NCBI GenBank assembly: GCA_029237695.1
Contig: JAQRGA010000165.1
Span: 1-64,000, forward strand
Source of the DNA: Conchocele bisecta
Lineage: Eukaryota; Mollusca; Bivalvia; Lucinida; Thyasiridae
Direction: 5' to 3'
DNA: 64,000 bases
The position numbers and the translations under genes were made by a program. Every line of letters starts with the position of its first letter. Position 1 is the stretch's first letter. This document shows positions 47,560 to 59,291 of this stretch, one piece after another. The notes under the pieces were generated by a model, which was not told where the DNA came from, did not search any database, and saw only the letters and a program-made list of their open reading frames with translations.

Positions 47560-48210
47560 AACACTGAAATTAGAATAACCTCCAGAATGCCAGGTCCTCA
47601 CCACACCAAAGTCACTTACCCCAAACCCTGACAGTAATAGGATTAGCACTAATATTAATACTTATATAATGGTTATACCAATACTCAGATTAAATTCTCG
47701 CTTAGAAGAAAGCCAAAAATGTACCCGATGACCAAACCATGGATATTGTCATCTCCAGGAAAGATGGAACCCATCATGATATTACTGTTTGCATAATCCT
47801 AAACTGCCGCCACGATCCTTGCATTACAAGTACATGTTCAAGTACATGTATAACTGGGGCAAAAATCCCAAAAACAGAACTGAATATTTACAATAAAAAA
47901 ATATATATTCAGCCCCTGAAATCAGAATAATTCTGATCTGGTACCAGGTCCTCGCCACACCAGAATCACTTGGCCCCCTCCCCAAAAATAAATAAATTAC
48001 TACTTTTATATTGGGCTAACCCAATTCAACTCCCAGGTAACAAAAGCGTCAAAGATAAAAAAACGTATCTGAGGACCAAACCAGGCAAATCGTGATTTCT
48101 GTAAGGAGGAACCCCCACCGTTAATTTTTGCCGTCGCATTCGCCGGACCAGCCACCCACATACGACGTCTCATGTTGAGGTACATGTACAACTATACAAG
48201 GCGATCGCCA
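47560..48210 (-). repeat. dispersed element copy (uninterrupted paralogue of 31.0-38.0 kb)
   Basis: Reversed relative to the 31002-37975 element. It has CACCAGAATCACTTGGCCCC and CTACTTTTATATTGGGC next to each other, whereas in the other copy the LINE lies between them. It also holds ACCCAATTCAACTCCCAGG, GCAAATCGTGATTTCTG and AGGAGGAACCCCC. A related partial copy occurs nearby at 49110-49350. Confidence 0.75.
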
Positions 48211-48284
48211 ACGAGTGTCTCACCCACAAAAAATAGGTCATTGTCACACAAATGACACATGGTCAGCCATCAATGTGAGGAAAT

Positions 48285-48511
48285 TACCGTCTGTTTCACG
48301 AAACCTGCCCAAATTTTAAGGCCATATAAACAACGGAAAAACTATATTTTTTTTATTAAATTTTATCAAAATTTAGAATGAGCCTTCTCTTTTCATTTCG
48401 TGAAATTTGGTCAAAATTTTGCTAAAATTTAATGTTATAAAAAAAAAGAGATTATTTTTGCATTGTTTATATGGCCGTAAAATTTGGGCAGGTTTCATGA
48501 AACAGACAGTA
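48285..48511. mobile_element. 227 bp MITE
   Basis: Inverted ends of about 49 bp (TACCGTCTGTTTCACGAAAC at the left; reverse complement of 48463-48511 at the right) with few mismatches. The interior is AT-rich and itself partly palindromic, with CAAAATTT motifs. TA at both ends is compatible with a TA target. The 63-codon frame inside is not a gene. Confidence 0.8.
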
Positions 48512-48984
48512 GTGATGAAGTTTGGTAAAGATCCTGCCAACATGTCGGGAGACATTTTGACCAAAATTGTTGAATTATGACCGCTGTCCGACTATCCAAT
48601 AACGTGGGTGAAGCAAAAAATCAATCTATACAAAATGCAGCCTTTGAAACAGAATACAATTTGGAGACAATAGATAATTATACAGTACATGTATATATTT
48701 TTTTATATTTATGTTACAGAATCAAGCTATTACATCACAGTGGACAATATTTATGAATAAAACGAAACTGTTACAATAGGAACACCGTATGATGATGGTT
48801 TAGGCGTGCCATTGGTAGAGACAATGTTGATCTAGCATTGATACATGACTGGTAATAATGTATGTACAATATGTACATTCATGATTTCCAAAAATGAAAA
48901 TATGAGTTTCTAAATTATTATTTGAAAATATTTTGCTACCGAGTTGATGCATAAAAATACTTGGAAATTTTGATACCCCGTGAG

Positions 48985-49100
48985 GTTTGTTTGTTTGTTT
49001 ATTGGTGTTTAGCGGCCTATCAACAGCTAAGGTCATGTAAGGCCGGGCAAACAGGTTCGATCCCGTTTTAACCTGCTGCATTGGGGGGGGGGGGGGGGGA
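48985..49100 (+). repeat. dispersed repeat with TTTG microsatellite and poly-G
   Basis: TTTGTTTGTTTGTTTATTGG followed by GTTTAGCGGCCTATCAACAG and GGTCATGTAAGG resembles a short interspersed sequence I recall as common in bivalve genomes. It ends in a G-run of about 15 at 49085-49099. Confidence 0.5.
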
Positions 49101-49109
49101 AATCCCAAA

Positions 49110-49350
49110 ATCAGAACGGAATATTTACATCGAGATACAACATATTCAGCCCTGAAATTAGAATAACCTGACCTGGTGCCAGGTCCATACAGCACCAAAG
49201 TCACTTGGCCCCTTCCCCTATTTAAAAGTAATACCGGTATTAGGATTACTCTTATAAGGGGTATAACCAGATTCAACTGTCACATACAAAATGCCAAAGA
49301 CGTATGTGAGGAACCAGGTCTCCAGTCGGGATTCCGGTAAGGATGAACCC
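49110..49350 (-). repeat. partial dispersed element copy
   Basis: A shorter, more diverged copy of 47560-48210: CAGGTCCATACAGCACC, AAAGTCACTTGGCCCC, ATTCAACTGTCACATAC and CCGATCGTTAAATTACCC. Confidence 0.65.
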
Positions 49351-49384
49351 CGATCGTTAAATTACCCATCGCGTGCTCCCACCT

Positions 49385-49505
49385 GCCACCCACTACCCCG
49401 TGAGGTAGAGGGGTACCCATACCCCGTGAGGTAGAGGGGAACCCATACCCTGTGAGGTAAAGGGGAACCCAAACCCTGTGATTTAGAGGGGTACCCAAAC
49501 TGTGG
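49385..49505. repeat. ~27 bp minisatellite
   Basis: Four to five copies of a unit of type CCCGTGAGGTAGAGGGGAAC plus CCATAC, with increasing divergence to the right. Non-coding. Confidence 0.85.
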
Positions 49506-49509
49506 TTAA

Positions 49510-50013
49510 GCATTTGACAAGAAGTGTTTACAGAAACTACTGTTTATATAATTCGATACTTTTGTCTCCAATCACTAGAGCAAATTGTCCATCAACGGCA
49601 CCTCTAACACAGCTGTATATACAGGATAAACGCTCCGGAACAAGATAATTGGGGTCACCCCCATACAGCCATTTATTAACAGTTCAATCTGTCACCAATA
49701 CACTATTAACCCTTACACCGCTATCTTATTTTTTTGTCGTCTGCTGTTTATTTTCTATTTTTCATTTTTATCAGGCATTATCACCCGAGATAAATGACCA
49801 AGAAACCCATCAAGACGCTTTACCGGTTTATGATAGCATAGCACACAACTATGGCTCGAAATAATCAAATGCCTGATTGGTCCTACCATATGATACAGAT
49901 GGTCACTGATGGACATGAAATGATATGCTAACCATTTATACATAGGCACAGGCATTCGGCGTGTTTCAGCTTTCATCGATATAACTCTATATTTTTTTAT
50001 GAAGAACAAGGCT
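49510..50013. other. unassigned, with one dispersed repeat fragment
   Basis: 49950-49992 matches 12145-12195 (CATTCGGCGTGTTTC, then CTTTCATCGATATAA). The rest shows no gene or structure. Confidence 0.5.
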
Positions 50014-50385
50014 TCTAACTTTGGTCGGACATGACCTCGTATCATAACAAAATAACATGTTTAACATTGTAATTTGCTATGCTTTCTATGTATTTCTGCA
50101 GGATAATGATACTTCTCAAATGATCATATGAACTTGTCACTACAATATTGACGTTAGAGCCTTAAACACATTATTTCACTTGTAATGATACGAGGTTGTG
50201 TCCGACCTAGGAAAAGCAGCTGCAATTCGATATTCTTTGCATAATTATGTTCTAACTATGCTATTTTAGTAAGATAACAATAATTCTCAAATGAACATGG
50301 GCATTTTCTGCCAAAATATTCACATTAGCGTTAATAAAATTTTGGAATTTGTTATGATACGAGGTTGTGTCCGACCAAAGTTAGA
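50014..50385. mobile_element. 372 bp MITE with internal duplication
   Basis: Inverted ends of about 38 bp: the left reads TCTAACTTTGGTCGGACATG, and the right is its reverse complement with two mismatches. A third copy of the terminal segment (ATGATACGAGGTTGTGTCCG) lies in the middle at about 50190-50210, so the interior is a ~160 bp direct duplication. No ORF. Confidence 0.8.
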
Positions 50386-50779
50386 TCTCATGTACCGTCT
50401 GTGACGTCTGTCATCGGGGTTCATCGGTCCAGTTCGATCAGGAACCACTTGCCATTGCAAATAATTGTGGCAGTTTGACACAATTATCGTTTGTTTGTAC
50501 CTGCGTATATTTCTTGTGACTTCATCAGTTCTGGTGTATTTCATATGTCCAGTGGCAGTTTGCTACAAACGGACGGTGCTATTTCAGAATAAAATTTGAG
50601 GAAAAACATATTGTTGTTTTCCTTTTCATGTTGTGCTGGATTTAAATATTGGAACTTCTAGATCTATATAAATTATAATTTATTGAAAGGGTGACTATTT
50701 ACTGATATCTTTGATAATTTTTGCAATTTATATTTTGTCCCGTGCGGTATTTTGACGCGACTTGTACTTGTCAATCGAA

Positions 50780-52224
50780 ATGGTTGTAAATGTCAACACC
50801 GCGTCAGAAGAAGAGTTGCGAGTTTTGCCAGGAGTCGGTCCGAAGACAGCTGCAGTCCTTGTCCAGGTTCGGAATAAATATGGCCGCATGACCAGAGAAC
50901 TGTTTAGCATGGCGATCGGTGGGACGATGTCCCCTGCGCTACTTGAACTCGTTGTTTTTGAAGAGACTGTGACTTGGCAACAACAACAAGAAATAGTAGA
51001 CCGATTATCTGAAGATACAGATGCAGACTCAGGTACTGATGAAACAATAACATCTGAAGTTGACATAATGGCAGCTGTTAGGCCGAAGGATAAACAACAA
51101 AATACCGAATGTTCTTGGACAAAATCAGCACACCACGACAAATATAGTTGCGAAACCAAACAAAAGAAGATGGATCCTGAAGCAAAGTACAAGATGCACA
51201 GCAGACATGATAGCCGTAGTTCGTCTAGAGGTAGTTTACTTCGGTTGACCACTGCAACAGACAAAGGCCGATATAGTCGTCACAGGAAATCACATGGAAG
51301 TCGAAGTCACAGGCATGCACGCGACTAAGGTACTCACAAAGCATCGCGAGATAGGAGCGCAAGATAGGAGATAGGAGCGCAACCAGACTCCATCGTCATC
51401 AAAGAAAATCAAAGCACCACGAGTACCGAAAGTCAACTTATCGTCATAGAAGCCCATCATCCTCTGGTGGTAGTTTATCACCATCTCGCAGACATAGAAG
51501 GGATTCTAAAAGAAGCCGATCCCCATCTAGCTTCTCTAGATCAGTGTCCAGGCACAGACCAGACCGTCGCCCTCACCATGTTAGGGCATCGCGTCATCGG
51601 CAGCCTTCTCACTTTTATTACAATTCGAACTCAGATTCTGACAGTTTGTCGGATGATGATTTCTCGGATGATGCGCATGGTGATCCGCAACGATTACCGA
51701 AGAATTTACATTATGACGGTAGGACCAGCTGGCTGTCATTTAAACAAAAATTCAACAACTACAGGAAGGTGAACCGGTGGTCGGACAGTGAGTGCCGAGA
51801 TTATCTGAACTGATGTTTGGAGGGCAAAGCTCTCGATTATTTTACCATCGAGACACATATGGGCCAGAGCTATACATTTCGCGACATAATGCGAAAGATG
51901 GAGAGCCGGTTTGGGGCAAAGGAGTTACCTGAAACAAGTAGGGTGAAGTTCCAGCAGGCAGTACAAAAACCTGGGGAGTCCCTAGAAGATTGGGCTGACA
52001 GGGTGTTAACCCTAGCCACCCCAGCATTTCGAGACATGCCAGATTCATTTGGCCAAAGGGAGGCTATTTCAAAATTTTGTCAAGGTGGCCTTGATAGAGA
52101 AGCTGGAAAGCATGCTTGTTTTGAATGGCCCAGAACCATACAGCAGGCAGTTGATCTGGTGAGACACCACCAGTATGTTAGTCAGGTTGTGGATGGTAAA
52201 AAATCAAAAAATAAAGAAGTATGA
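50780..52224 (+). pseudogene. retrotransposon Gag with N-terminal helix-hairpin-helix, broken
   Basis: The ATG at 50780 is chosen because the track of similarity starts there; the frame upstream lacks an ATG. Residues about 5-45 hold ASEEELRVLPGVGPKTAA, a ComEA-like helix-hairpin-helix motif (LPGVGPKTA is the hairpin). A Ser/Arg/His-rich basic region follows to 51328. After a frameshift a second SR-rich stretch leads into the capsid-like region (51544-52224), with an in-frame TGA at 51811-51813 inside it. The capsid-like part shows WLSFKQKFNNYR, YTFRDIMRKMESRFG, FQQAVQKPGESLEDWADRVL and REAISKFCQGGLD, typical of Ty3/Gypsy Gag. HhH motifs bind DNA non-specifically; the role here is inferred. 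Confidence 0.75.
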
Positions 52225-52391
52225 TCAGGAAATCGCAGTAAATGCGGCACAAGCAACAGAAGACAGTCGGCTAGAGAAGTTAGAGAAGATGGTGGTGGAG
52301 CCCGGCGAATCAGCTTGAGGCCAGTTTGGCCTCAAGCAAAAATGAGAAATCTGGCGTTTCCCAATCATCCGGCCAGAGAACGCAGATGCGT

Positions 52392-52433
52392 TGCTTTTTC
52401 TGCAATGGATGGAACCACATGAAGAAAGACTAG
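52392..52433 (+). pseudogene. nucleocapsid zinc knuckle remnant
   Basis: Reads CFFCNGWNHMKKD and then TAG. This is C-x2-C-x4-H-x4 with the stop at the position of the last Cys of a CCHC knuckle. It lies between the capsid-like region and the protease, where Gag nucleocapsid motifs belong, but in a third frame, so more than one indel has hit this area. Confidence 0.6.
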
Positions 52434-52582
52434 AAAATACAAGCAGTTCCTAGACTCGATGGCAAGTAAAAGTCCTGAATCAACCAAGAGCCAGGAGCCT
52501 TTAAACGGGAACGGCCGGTGGTGTAGGCCGAAACCTCCAGCCCGTAGCCGTAAGAGGCCATTTAGACCCGCTAGTCAGCGGT

Positions 52583-55500
52583 ATGCAGCAGCAGGAACTT
52601 CAAGAGATGAAGCCAGTGACAGGGGCTGAGACGCAGCTTAGCGGCTCAGTTACCGCCAGCCAAGGGGAGACAATCGCAGTTCATGTCTTGAATGCGGGTT
52701 CGTCTATGGTTGATGTTGTAATAGGAGAACGTCCGGTAAAGGCAAGAATTGACTCAGGAGCGGAGGTTACAATTTTGTCTTCAGTTGTTTACGAACAGCT
52801 AAAGAGGAAACCGGGGAAGGTTGATGACATCAATATGCAATTGGCTGGCAAGGATTCTGTCCTGAAGGGATTTGTGACACAGCCCGTTAACATACGGTTA
52901 GGGACACAAACTTTCAATGAGCGGGTCTATGTGGAACCAATCTGTGATAACATGCTGCTGGGTCATGACTTTTTACATCATTTCAAAGCACTTCTGGACT
53001 TGCATTCAGATTGTTTGTGGGTCAACGGCGAACGCGTTCCTTTGACGACTACTTTCAAAAACAACAAGCCGCTGGTTGCACGGGTCATGGTCTCCAAGAG
53101 GACAGTAGTGCCCCCAAACTCAGAGGTCCGAATCAAATGCACCATGAATGGCGAGTTGGAAGAGTACTGTATTCAGCCATCAGATGGCTTGAAGCTACTA
53201 ATGCCACAAGTAGTATGTGCAGCGCATAGGGACCCAGTGGTGTGTTTGGTAAACCCCTCAAATGGTTTCAAAACTATTAAAAAGGGGACTATTGTGGGCA
53301 ACGCACACGAAATAGCAGCCATTTACGAAATGGAGGACGAGCAACAATCATATGCAAGTGACAGTGAGTGTCCGCTTGTTGGGTCTGTTAAACCCAATGG
53401 ACGGGCATTTCGTGACAATTTTGTGGATCCGTCAAGGGATATGGCAGGTTGCCATTCATCTTCGGAGGCGACGGGTTTAGCAAGAACAGCTTATGACAGG
53501 GATGGTTTTTCGGACAGATGCGTAGGTGGGGCAGGCGAAGCCAATGTGGTACCACACCATCTACAGGAAGTATTCAATTCGTCAATTGAGAAGCTGACAG
53601 AGGATCGGTCTAAGTCGCTAGCCAGAATACTCTGCGAATTTTCAGACGTATTCGCAGAAAACGAGGTTGACTTGGGCGACTTAACGGCCATAGAGCACGG
53701 AATAGATACTGGTGACGCAAAGCCTATAAAGCAGCGCATGAGACGCACACCTGCTTGTTTTGCAGGGGAGGAGGAGGCTCATCTAAAAAAGATTTTAGAT
53801 GCCGGCGTCATTCAGGAGAGTATTTTCGAGTGGGCATCTGCTCCGGTGTTGATTCGAAAACGTGACGGCACGGTGCGCTGGTGTATAGATTACAGAGCTC
53901 TCAATAATGTGACCGTCAAGGATACGTTTCCACTTCCTCTAGTCGAGGATTGTTTGGATGCGTTGTCGGGAAACGTATGGTTTTCGAAATTAGATGCCAA
54001 CGCTGCATATTGGCAGGTCAAGGTCAGACCTGAGGATAGGAAGAAGACTGATTTCGTCACAAAATATGGTCTGTTCGAGCATGTCAGAATGGACTTTGGT
54101 TTAACCAATGCCCCAGCAACATTTTCTCGGGTTGTTAACCTGGTGCTTCGGGGACTGACATGGAAGACCGTATTGGCGTTTTTGGATGACATTCTTGTCA
54201 TGCGGAAATCGTTCGATGACCATCTGAACAACTTGGCAGAGGCGTTCATTCGTTTCCGAGAGCATGGACTGAAGTTGAAACCACAGAAGTGCCTTTTCTT
54301 TCAACCGGAGGTGGAATTCCTAGGGAGATTAGTTAACGGCAGCAGCATGTCCATGTCTGACAAAGATGTACAAGTAGTTGCGGAGTCGCCAGTTCCTTCA
54401 AATTCCAAAGAGGTGGAACGGTTCCTGTGATTCGTGAATTACCATCGAGCCTTCACCAAAGACTTCGCGAGACTGGCACAGCCCTTGTATGCGTTAACCG
54501 GCAAGAATCAGTTCAGATGGGGTGATGAATAGCAGAGGGCGTTTGAAGCATTGCGAAAGAGTGTGGCTGAACCACCTGTGTTGGGGCTTCCAAACCATAC
54601 AGATCATTTCGTGCTAGATACAGATGCTTCTGATACAGCTATCGGTGGTGTGCTCAGTCAAGTCCAGAACGGTGTGGAAAGGGTTATCGCTTTCAGCAGT
54701 TTTTCATTGGTTCCGGAGCAGAAGCGGTACTGCACCACCAGGAAAGAGCTATTGAGTATAGTGAGATTCACTAGGCAGTTTAAATATTACCTGTTAGGTA
54801 AAGTCTTCACTGTTCGGAGTGATCATTCCAGTTTGGCTTGGTTATTGCGGTTCAAAGACCCCCAGGGGCAGTTAACGCGTTGGATGGAGGAGATGTCACA
54901 GTATCATACGATCGTGCAACACCGTCCTGGAGTGAAAAATGGAAATGCGGATGCATTGTCGAGACTACCAGATAATGTGGTACCATGTCCATCGTATGTC
55001 GCTGGTATTAAACCAGAGGATTTGCCCTGCGGCGGTTGTCACTACTGTTCCCGTGCCCATTCCCAGTGGGGTACCTTTAGGGAAGATGTAGATGATGTAG
55101 TGAATTTGGCCGAATCAGGTAGCCTGAAACTGGGTGTTGCAGATGATGTGGCCAAGTCAGTATCAGTTGTCATGGAGATGGCGACCGGGGCAGGTTGCTC
55201 CAGCGACTTTGTAGTGCAAATTTCAAATATTACAGCTGGAGATTTGCCAACAGCAGACAAGCAATATAGAGCGGATATCATGACCAGCCATGAACCACTG
55301 CTGCCGGAATCAGAAGCTGAAGACTCCGAGCCTGGGTCAGGAGCTTGGGGTGAAGATCATGGTCAGTTTGATCATGGTGTAGAACGGTCCAACAGTACGG
55401 TCGTGAACCATGCTTGTCAGTTTGACGAGGTGGAAGATGACCTCGGTGCCCTAGTATTTGAGCCAAGTGGGACCGCTGTTGATATAGGTATGAATGAACT

Positions 55501-57082
55501 TTCGGTCACAGTGTGTGATAGTGTAAAGCTGCCAGAAGAGGCCACGGAAGTGAACCATTGTTGCTGGGGCTTCTCATTTAAGGAACTGTGTGAGGCTCAA
55601 AGAGAAGATGGGAGTCTGAGTCTCATCTACTATTTTCTAAATGAAGGGAAGCAGCCAGAAGAAGGAGAGTTTTTCTTGTCCAGCCCGGAGGTGAAGTTCT
55701 ACTGGATCAACAGAGACATGTTTAAGCTGGTATATGGTGTGCTATTTCGAGTTAAGTCAGACTTAGCCGGTTCTGAACTGGTGGTGCCTACGTCGTTACA
55801 GCAACAGGCCATACAATGGCACCATGATATACCATATGCAGGTCACCAGGGCGTGTCGAGAACAAAGGAAAAACTCAAGGAAATATTTTTCTGGTATCAT
55901 CTTTCTAGAGACGTCAAGTCATACGTACTCAGCTGTGATGTCTGCAGTCGGAACAAGAAAAACAAGTGCTACGGTAAAGTCCCATTGACAGTGTACCAGG
56001 CAGGTGCACCCATGGAGAGAGTCCACGTGGATTTCTTAGGCCCCCTACCTAAGACAGCTAATGGCAATGAACATTGTCTTATGATGGTGGACCAGTTCAC
56101 CAAGTGGGTGGAGTGCGTGCCATTGCCTTCTCAGAAGGCAGGCATCACAGCTAAAGCAGCTATAGACACGTTCTTCACTCGGTTCGGGTGTCCATTTGAG
56201 CTGTTTTCCGATCAAGGTCGCAACTTCCAGAGCAAAGTGTTCGAGGCTGTTTGCCAGGCACTTCAGATCCACAAAGCCAGGACAACCCCTTATCGACCGT
56301 CGGCCAATGGCGAGGTCGAGCGGTTTAACAGGACTCTAATGGATGCTGTTCGGTGTTTTATCGGCAAGCATCACAACCGTTGGGACGAGCATATTCAGCA
56401 GATTGCAGGGGCCATTAGATCGTCGGTTAATCGTAGCACAGGCTTCACGCCAAACAAGCTGATGTTAGGTCGTGAAGTGAATACACCAGCACAGTTGATG
56501 TTCCCAAACGTGCAGGAAAAGCATGAGGACATGGAGGAGTATGTACAAAAACTCACAGGTTCCATGAAGGAGGCTCATCAGAGAGCTCGTAAAACACTAC
56601 AAACATCCGTGAAGCGGATGAAGAGAAATTATGACCTGAGAGTGTTGCTGCAGCCTTACAATGAGGGGGATATTGTGTACCTCATGGATACAGCTGTGCT
56701 GAAAGGGAAATGTAGAAAATTGTGTTCTCCGTGGAAGGGTCCTGCTGTCATTGTAAAACAGATTTCAGCCTATTTGTACCGGGTTAAACTAAAGAACGCA
56801 GTTTTTGTGGCCAATCACGACCGCATGATGCCCTGTCGAGACCGGAAGTTGCCTGCATGGATTACTCGGGGAAGTAATGAAACCACTTTGTATGAAGACG
56901 TGCAAGATGATGGGAAGCTGTACTGTGTCTGTCGGAAACCGCGGGAGGGTCGTTTTATGATTCAGTGCGACCACTGCAATGAGTGGTACCACGGGTCTTG
57001 CGTTAAAATTTCCGCGTCGGACGCGCTCGACATTGACAAGTACAAGTGCGTGGCTTGCCGCAGGCCACATGGTAATCAGTAA
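52583..57082 (+). pseudogene. Pol: retropepsin, RT, RNase H, integrase, PHD finger; two in-frame stops
   Basis: One frame of 1500 codons with stops TGA at 54428-54430 and TAG at 54530-54532. Retropepsin: RIDSGAEVTIL and LLGHDFL. RT: WCIDYRALNNVTVKD, SKLDANAAYWQV, LTNAPATFSRV and catalytic FLDDILV. RNase H: LDTDASDTAIGGVLSQ and RSDHSSLAWL. A ~230-residue acidic spacer follows. Integrase: HHDIPYAGH...CDVCSRN zinc domain, VDFLGPLP, LFSDQGRNFQS and PSANGEVERFNRTL (D, D, E). The C-terminus ends in a complete PHD finger: YCVCRKP, MIQCDHCNEWYHGSC, YKCVACR. The protein would process Gag-Pol, copy RNA and integrate cDNA. Confidence 0.92.
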
Positions 57083-57101
57083 TCTCTCATTTCAGGTCGA
57101 G

Positions 57102-59155
57102 ATGGCGGAAAACGACCAGCAGCATGTGGAACAGTTACTGAGCAAGCGTGACATATACAAGAACGCGGAACAGTTTGCCATGAACATTGGACTGCTGATG
57201 GGTACAGACAGGGAGAAAGCTATGAAGCTGCTTGAGGCCATGGTACAACTGGCTAGACACAAAGTGAACCATCGACGATGGCTAGTCCAGTTGTCTGTGG
57301 CTTTGGATGGGTTAGCACTCATGGATAGGAGCTGGATATCAAAGACTGTCCATCCGTTGTCAGAGCTGCCTGCTGCGAAGGAACAGACATATGATCCGGA
57401 GTCGGGGCGAAAAGATATAAGGTTGCAGGAAGATCCGTCCATTGAGAGGCTTTGTTTCGTGGGAGACGAACTAATAGACGAGGACAAGCTGCTTCGGTCA
57501 CCAAATGTCCATAGCAATACGCAGGACGATAGTGAGGATCTTGGGCCAGATCCAGACATTCTTTTGGGGACTCCTAGTCCGGTTAAATCAGCTCATGAGG
57601 AACGTATGGAGGCAGTTTGTCACACGGGTACGGATAATGCACCGGCTAAGAGTTGTAGCCCTGTTAGCAGCGACCCACCCAAAGAAAGATCAGAGCGGGC
57701 AGGTTGCTCCACTGTTCTAAGTGCTGAAATTACTACCCCTAAAACGAAGAGGGTGGAAAGGTTGACAGTTTGTCGCACCATTTCCAGCGAGTTCCGTAGC
57801 ACCTCGACTAGGCAGAGAATACCCAAGAATGAGAGCCAGCCCAGGATGGATATAGTCGAACGGCCAAGAACTATAGATAGAGATGCCAGGGCAGTTTGCC
57901 ATTCGGTTGATTTCTATGCTGGTGGTGACGACACGTCTAAGGCAAGGTGTGCAGATGAACACAGGACTGTTAGTGCGATTGGTGGTAAGAGAAAAACAGA
58001 GTGCGAGTGCAAGGACTTATTCAGGTGGCCACATGGCTGTTAGGAAGACCAGGATCCCTCCAGGAGTTACTGGACCTAGTTAATAGACAACATTGTCTGG
58101 AGGACTATGAACCTGTGACCACCACGTCATCGATGTGGGAGAGTATGAGAGCCTTCTGCAACTTCTTGGATCGGCCTGTGCCGCGGGAGTTTACCCTGGC
58201 ACCATTGAACTGCGAAGGTGCACTGTTACACTGGAGAGTTCTGTACATGTTGGCCGCCCTTCTGTCATCGGGAGACAGGGACTACTGGAGAGAAAGGTTT
58301 GCTCAACCGGGAGAAGTGAAGGCCCTGCCGGAGGCGGCAGACAGCCACTTCCATGCGGACCGACTAAGTCTAGCAGCAAAAGTGCCGAAAGGCAATATGG
58401 TTAAAGTGCTAGCGCTTGGTTCGGTGGACGACAGCCGTGAGGTTAACATTGTGGCAGCGGTTGCGAATTTCTGTGACCCCGAGACGTTCCCAAGAAAAGA
58501 GGAGTTGGCAAAATTTCCTCCAGAGGTTATTGTGTCTGAACGTATTCATCCCAAACATGCTAACAGGTCGCGGAGATACATTACTGACGCTTTAGACAGG
58601 TTGGGCAGTTTGCTCGCCTGTCCCCAGGTGGCAGAAGTTGGGGAAGTAGGCATTCATCACTCGACGCACGAATCAAGATGGGCAGATCAGATGAGCTTAA
58701 TGAGGAAGATACTGCCCCGTGTTCCTTCCGACAAAGTACTGGTCCTGCACTGTCGCAAGATTCCGGGCAACAATGGGATTGAGGCTCATCAGTTACTCCT
58801 GCACCTCCTGAAAGAAGTCCCCAGGTCCCAGAAAGTACACCTATACGCATTCAGTGGGAACAAGCTCATAGTGCAGTGGTGGCTGGAGGCCTTCCCAGGG
58901 ACTAAATTTAGCTTCAACAGAGGGGTATGACGTTTCGATGCCGATCAGGTGGCCGCCCTAGTCAGCTTGACAGAGACCAAACTTCTCTTGGAGACAGACG
59001 CACCGTACTTCTGCCGCAGGGACCAGGCGTTTTATGCCCCGCGAGAGTTATATGATGCGGCAGAGCTGGTGGCCAGGCACCGAGGCGTGACGGCAGAGCG
59101 GATCCTGTCTGTAACTAAAGACAACACTTTGCGGCTGTATGGGAGGTTGGCGTAG
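57102..59155 (+). pseudogene. retrotransposon ORF3 with C-terminal TatD-like nuclease domain, broken
   Basis: Starts 19 bases after Pol (MAENDQQHVEQLL). The first ~310 codons (to 58043) are helical, then low-complexity Ser/Thr/Arg-rich, with no known domain. A frameshift near 58001-58043 leads to a second frame (58001-59155) with an in-frame TGA at 58928-58930. That part matches a TatD-type metal-dependent hydrolase: DSHFHADRL (58336), AEVGEVGIHHS (58630), VLVLHCRK (58735), HLYAFSGNK (58845), LLLETDAPYF (58983) and a C-terminal helix with GVTAERILSVTKDN. Relative to the family, one metal-site His (expected before FSG) is Tyr, and the Asp after GEIG is His. No host gene is seen here, so the ORF belongs to the element by position. 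Confidence 0.75.
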
Positions 59156-59291
59156 GAGGGGTGCCTGAAGAACCAGGACTGGAGCAGACAGAACAGGACA
59201 GAAACCATATTCACCCATTCAACCAACTCCTTGTGGCAGGCAATTAGCCTGGTAATATTGACTCAGACACGACATTGGCAGGGGCCCCAAA

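Noticed and set aside
50386..50779. 5' LTR of the retrotransposon
   Set aside because: I could not find sequence matching the putative 3' LTR (59309 onward) here; the copy may be truncated or the LTR may have been lost.
53491..53748. Antisense ORFs in the pol and ORF3 regions (also 50728-51264, 57092-57559)
   Set aside because: Opposite-strand shadows of the retrotransposon frames; the sense frames carry the conserved motifs.
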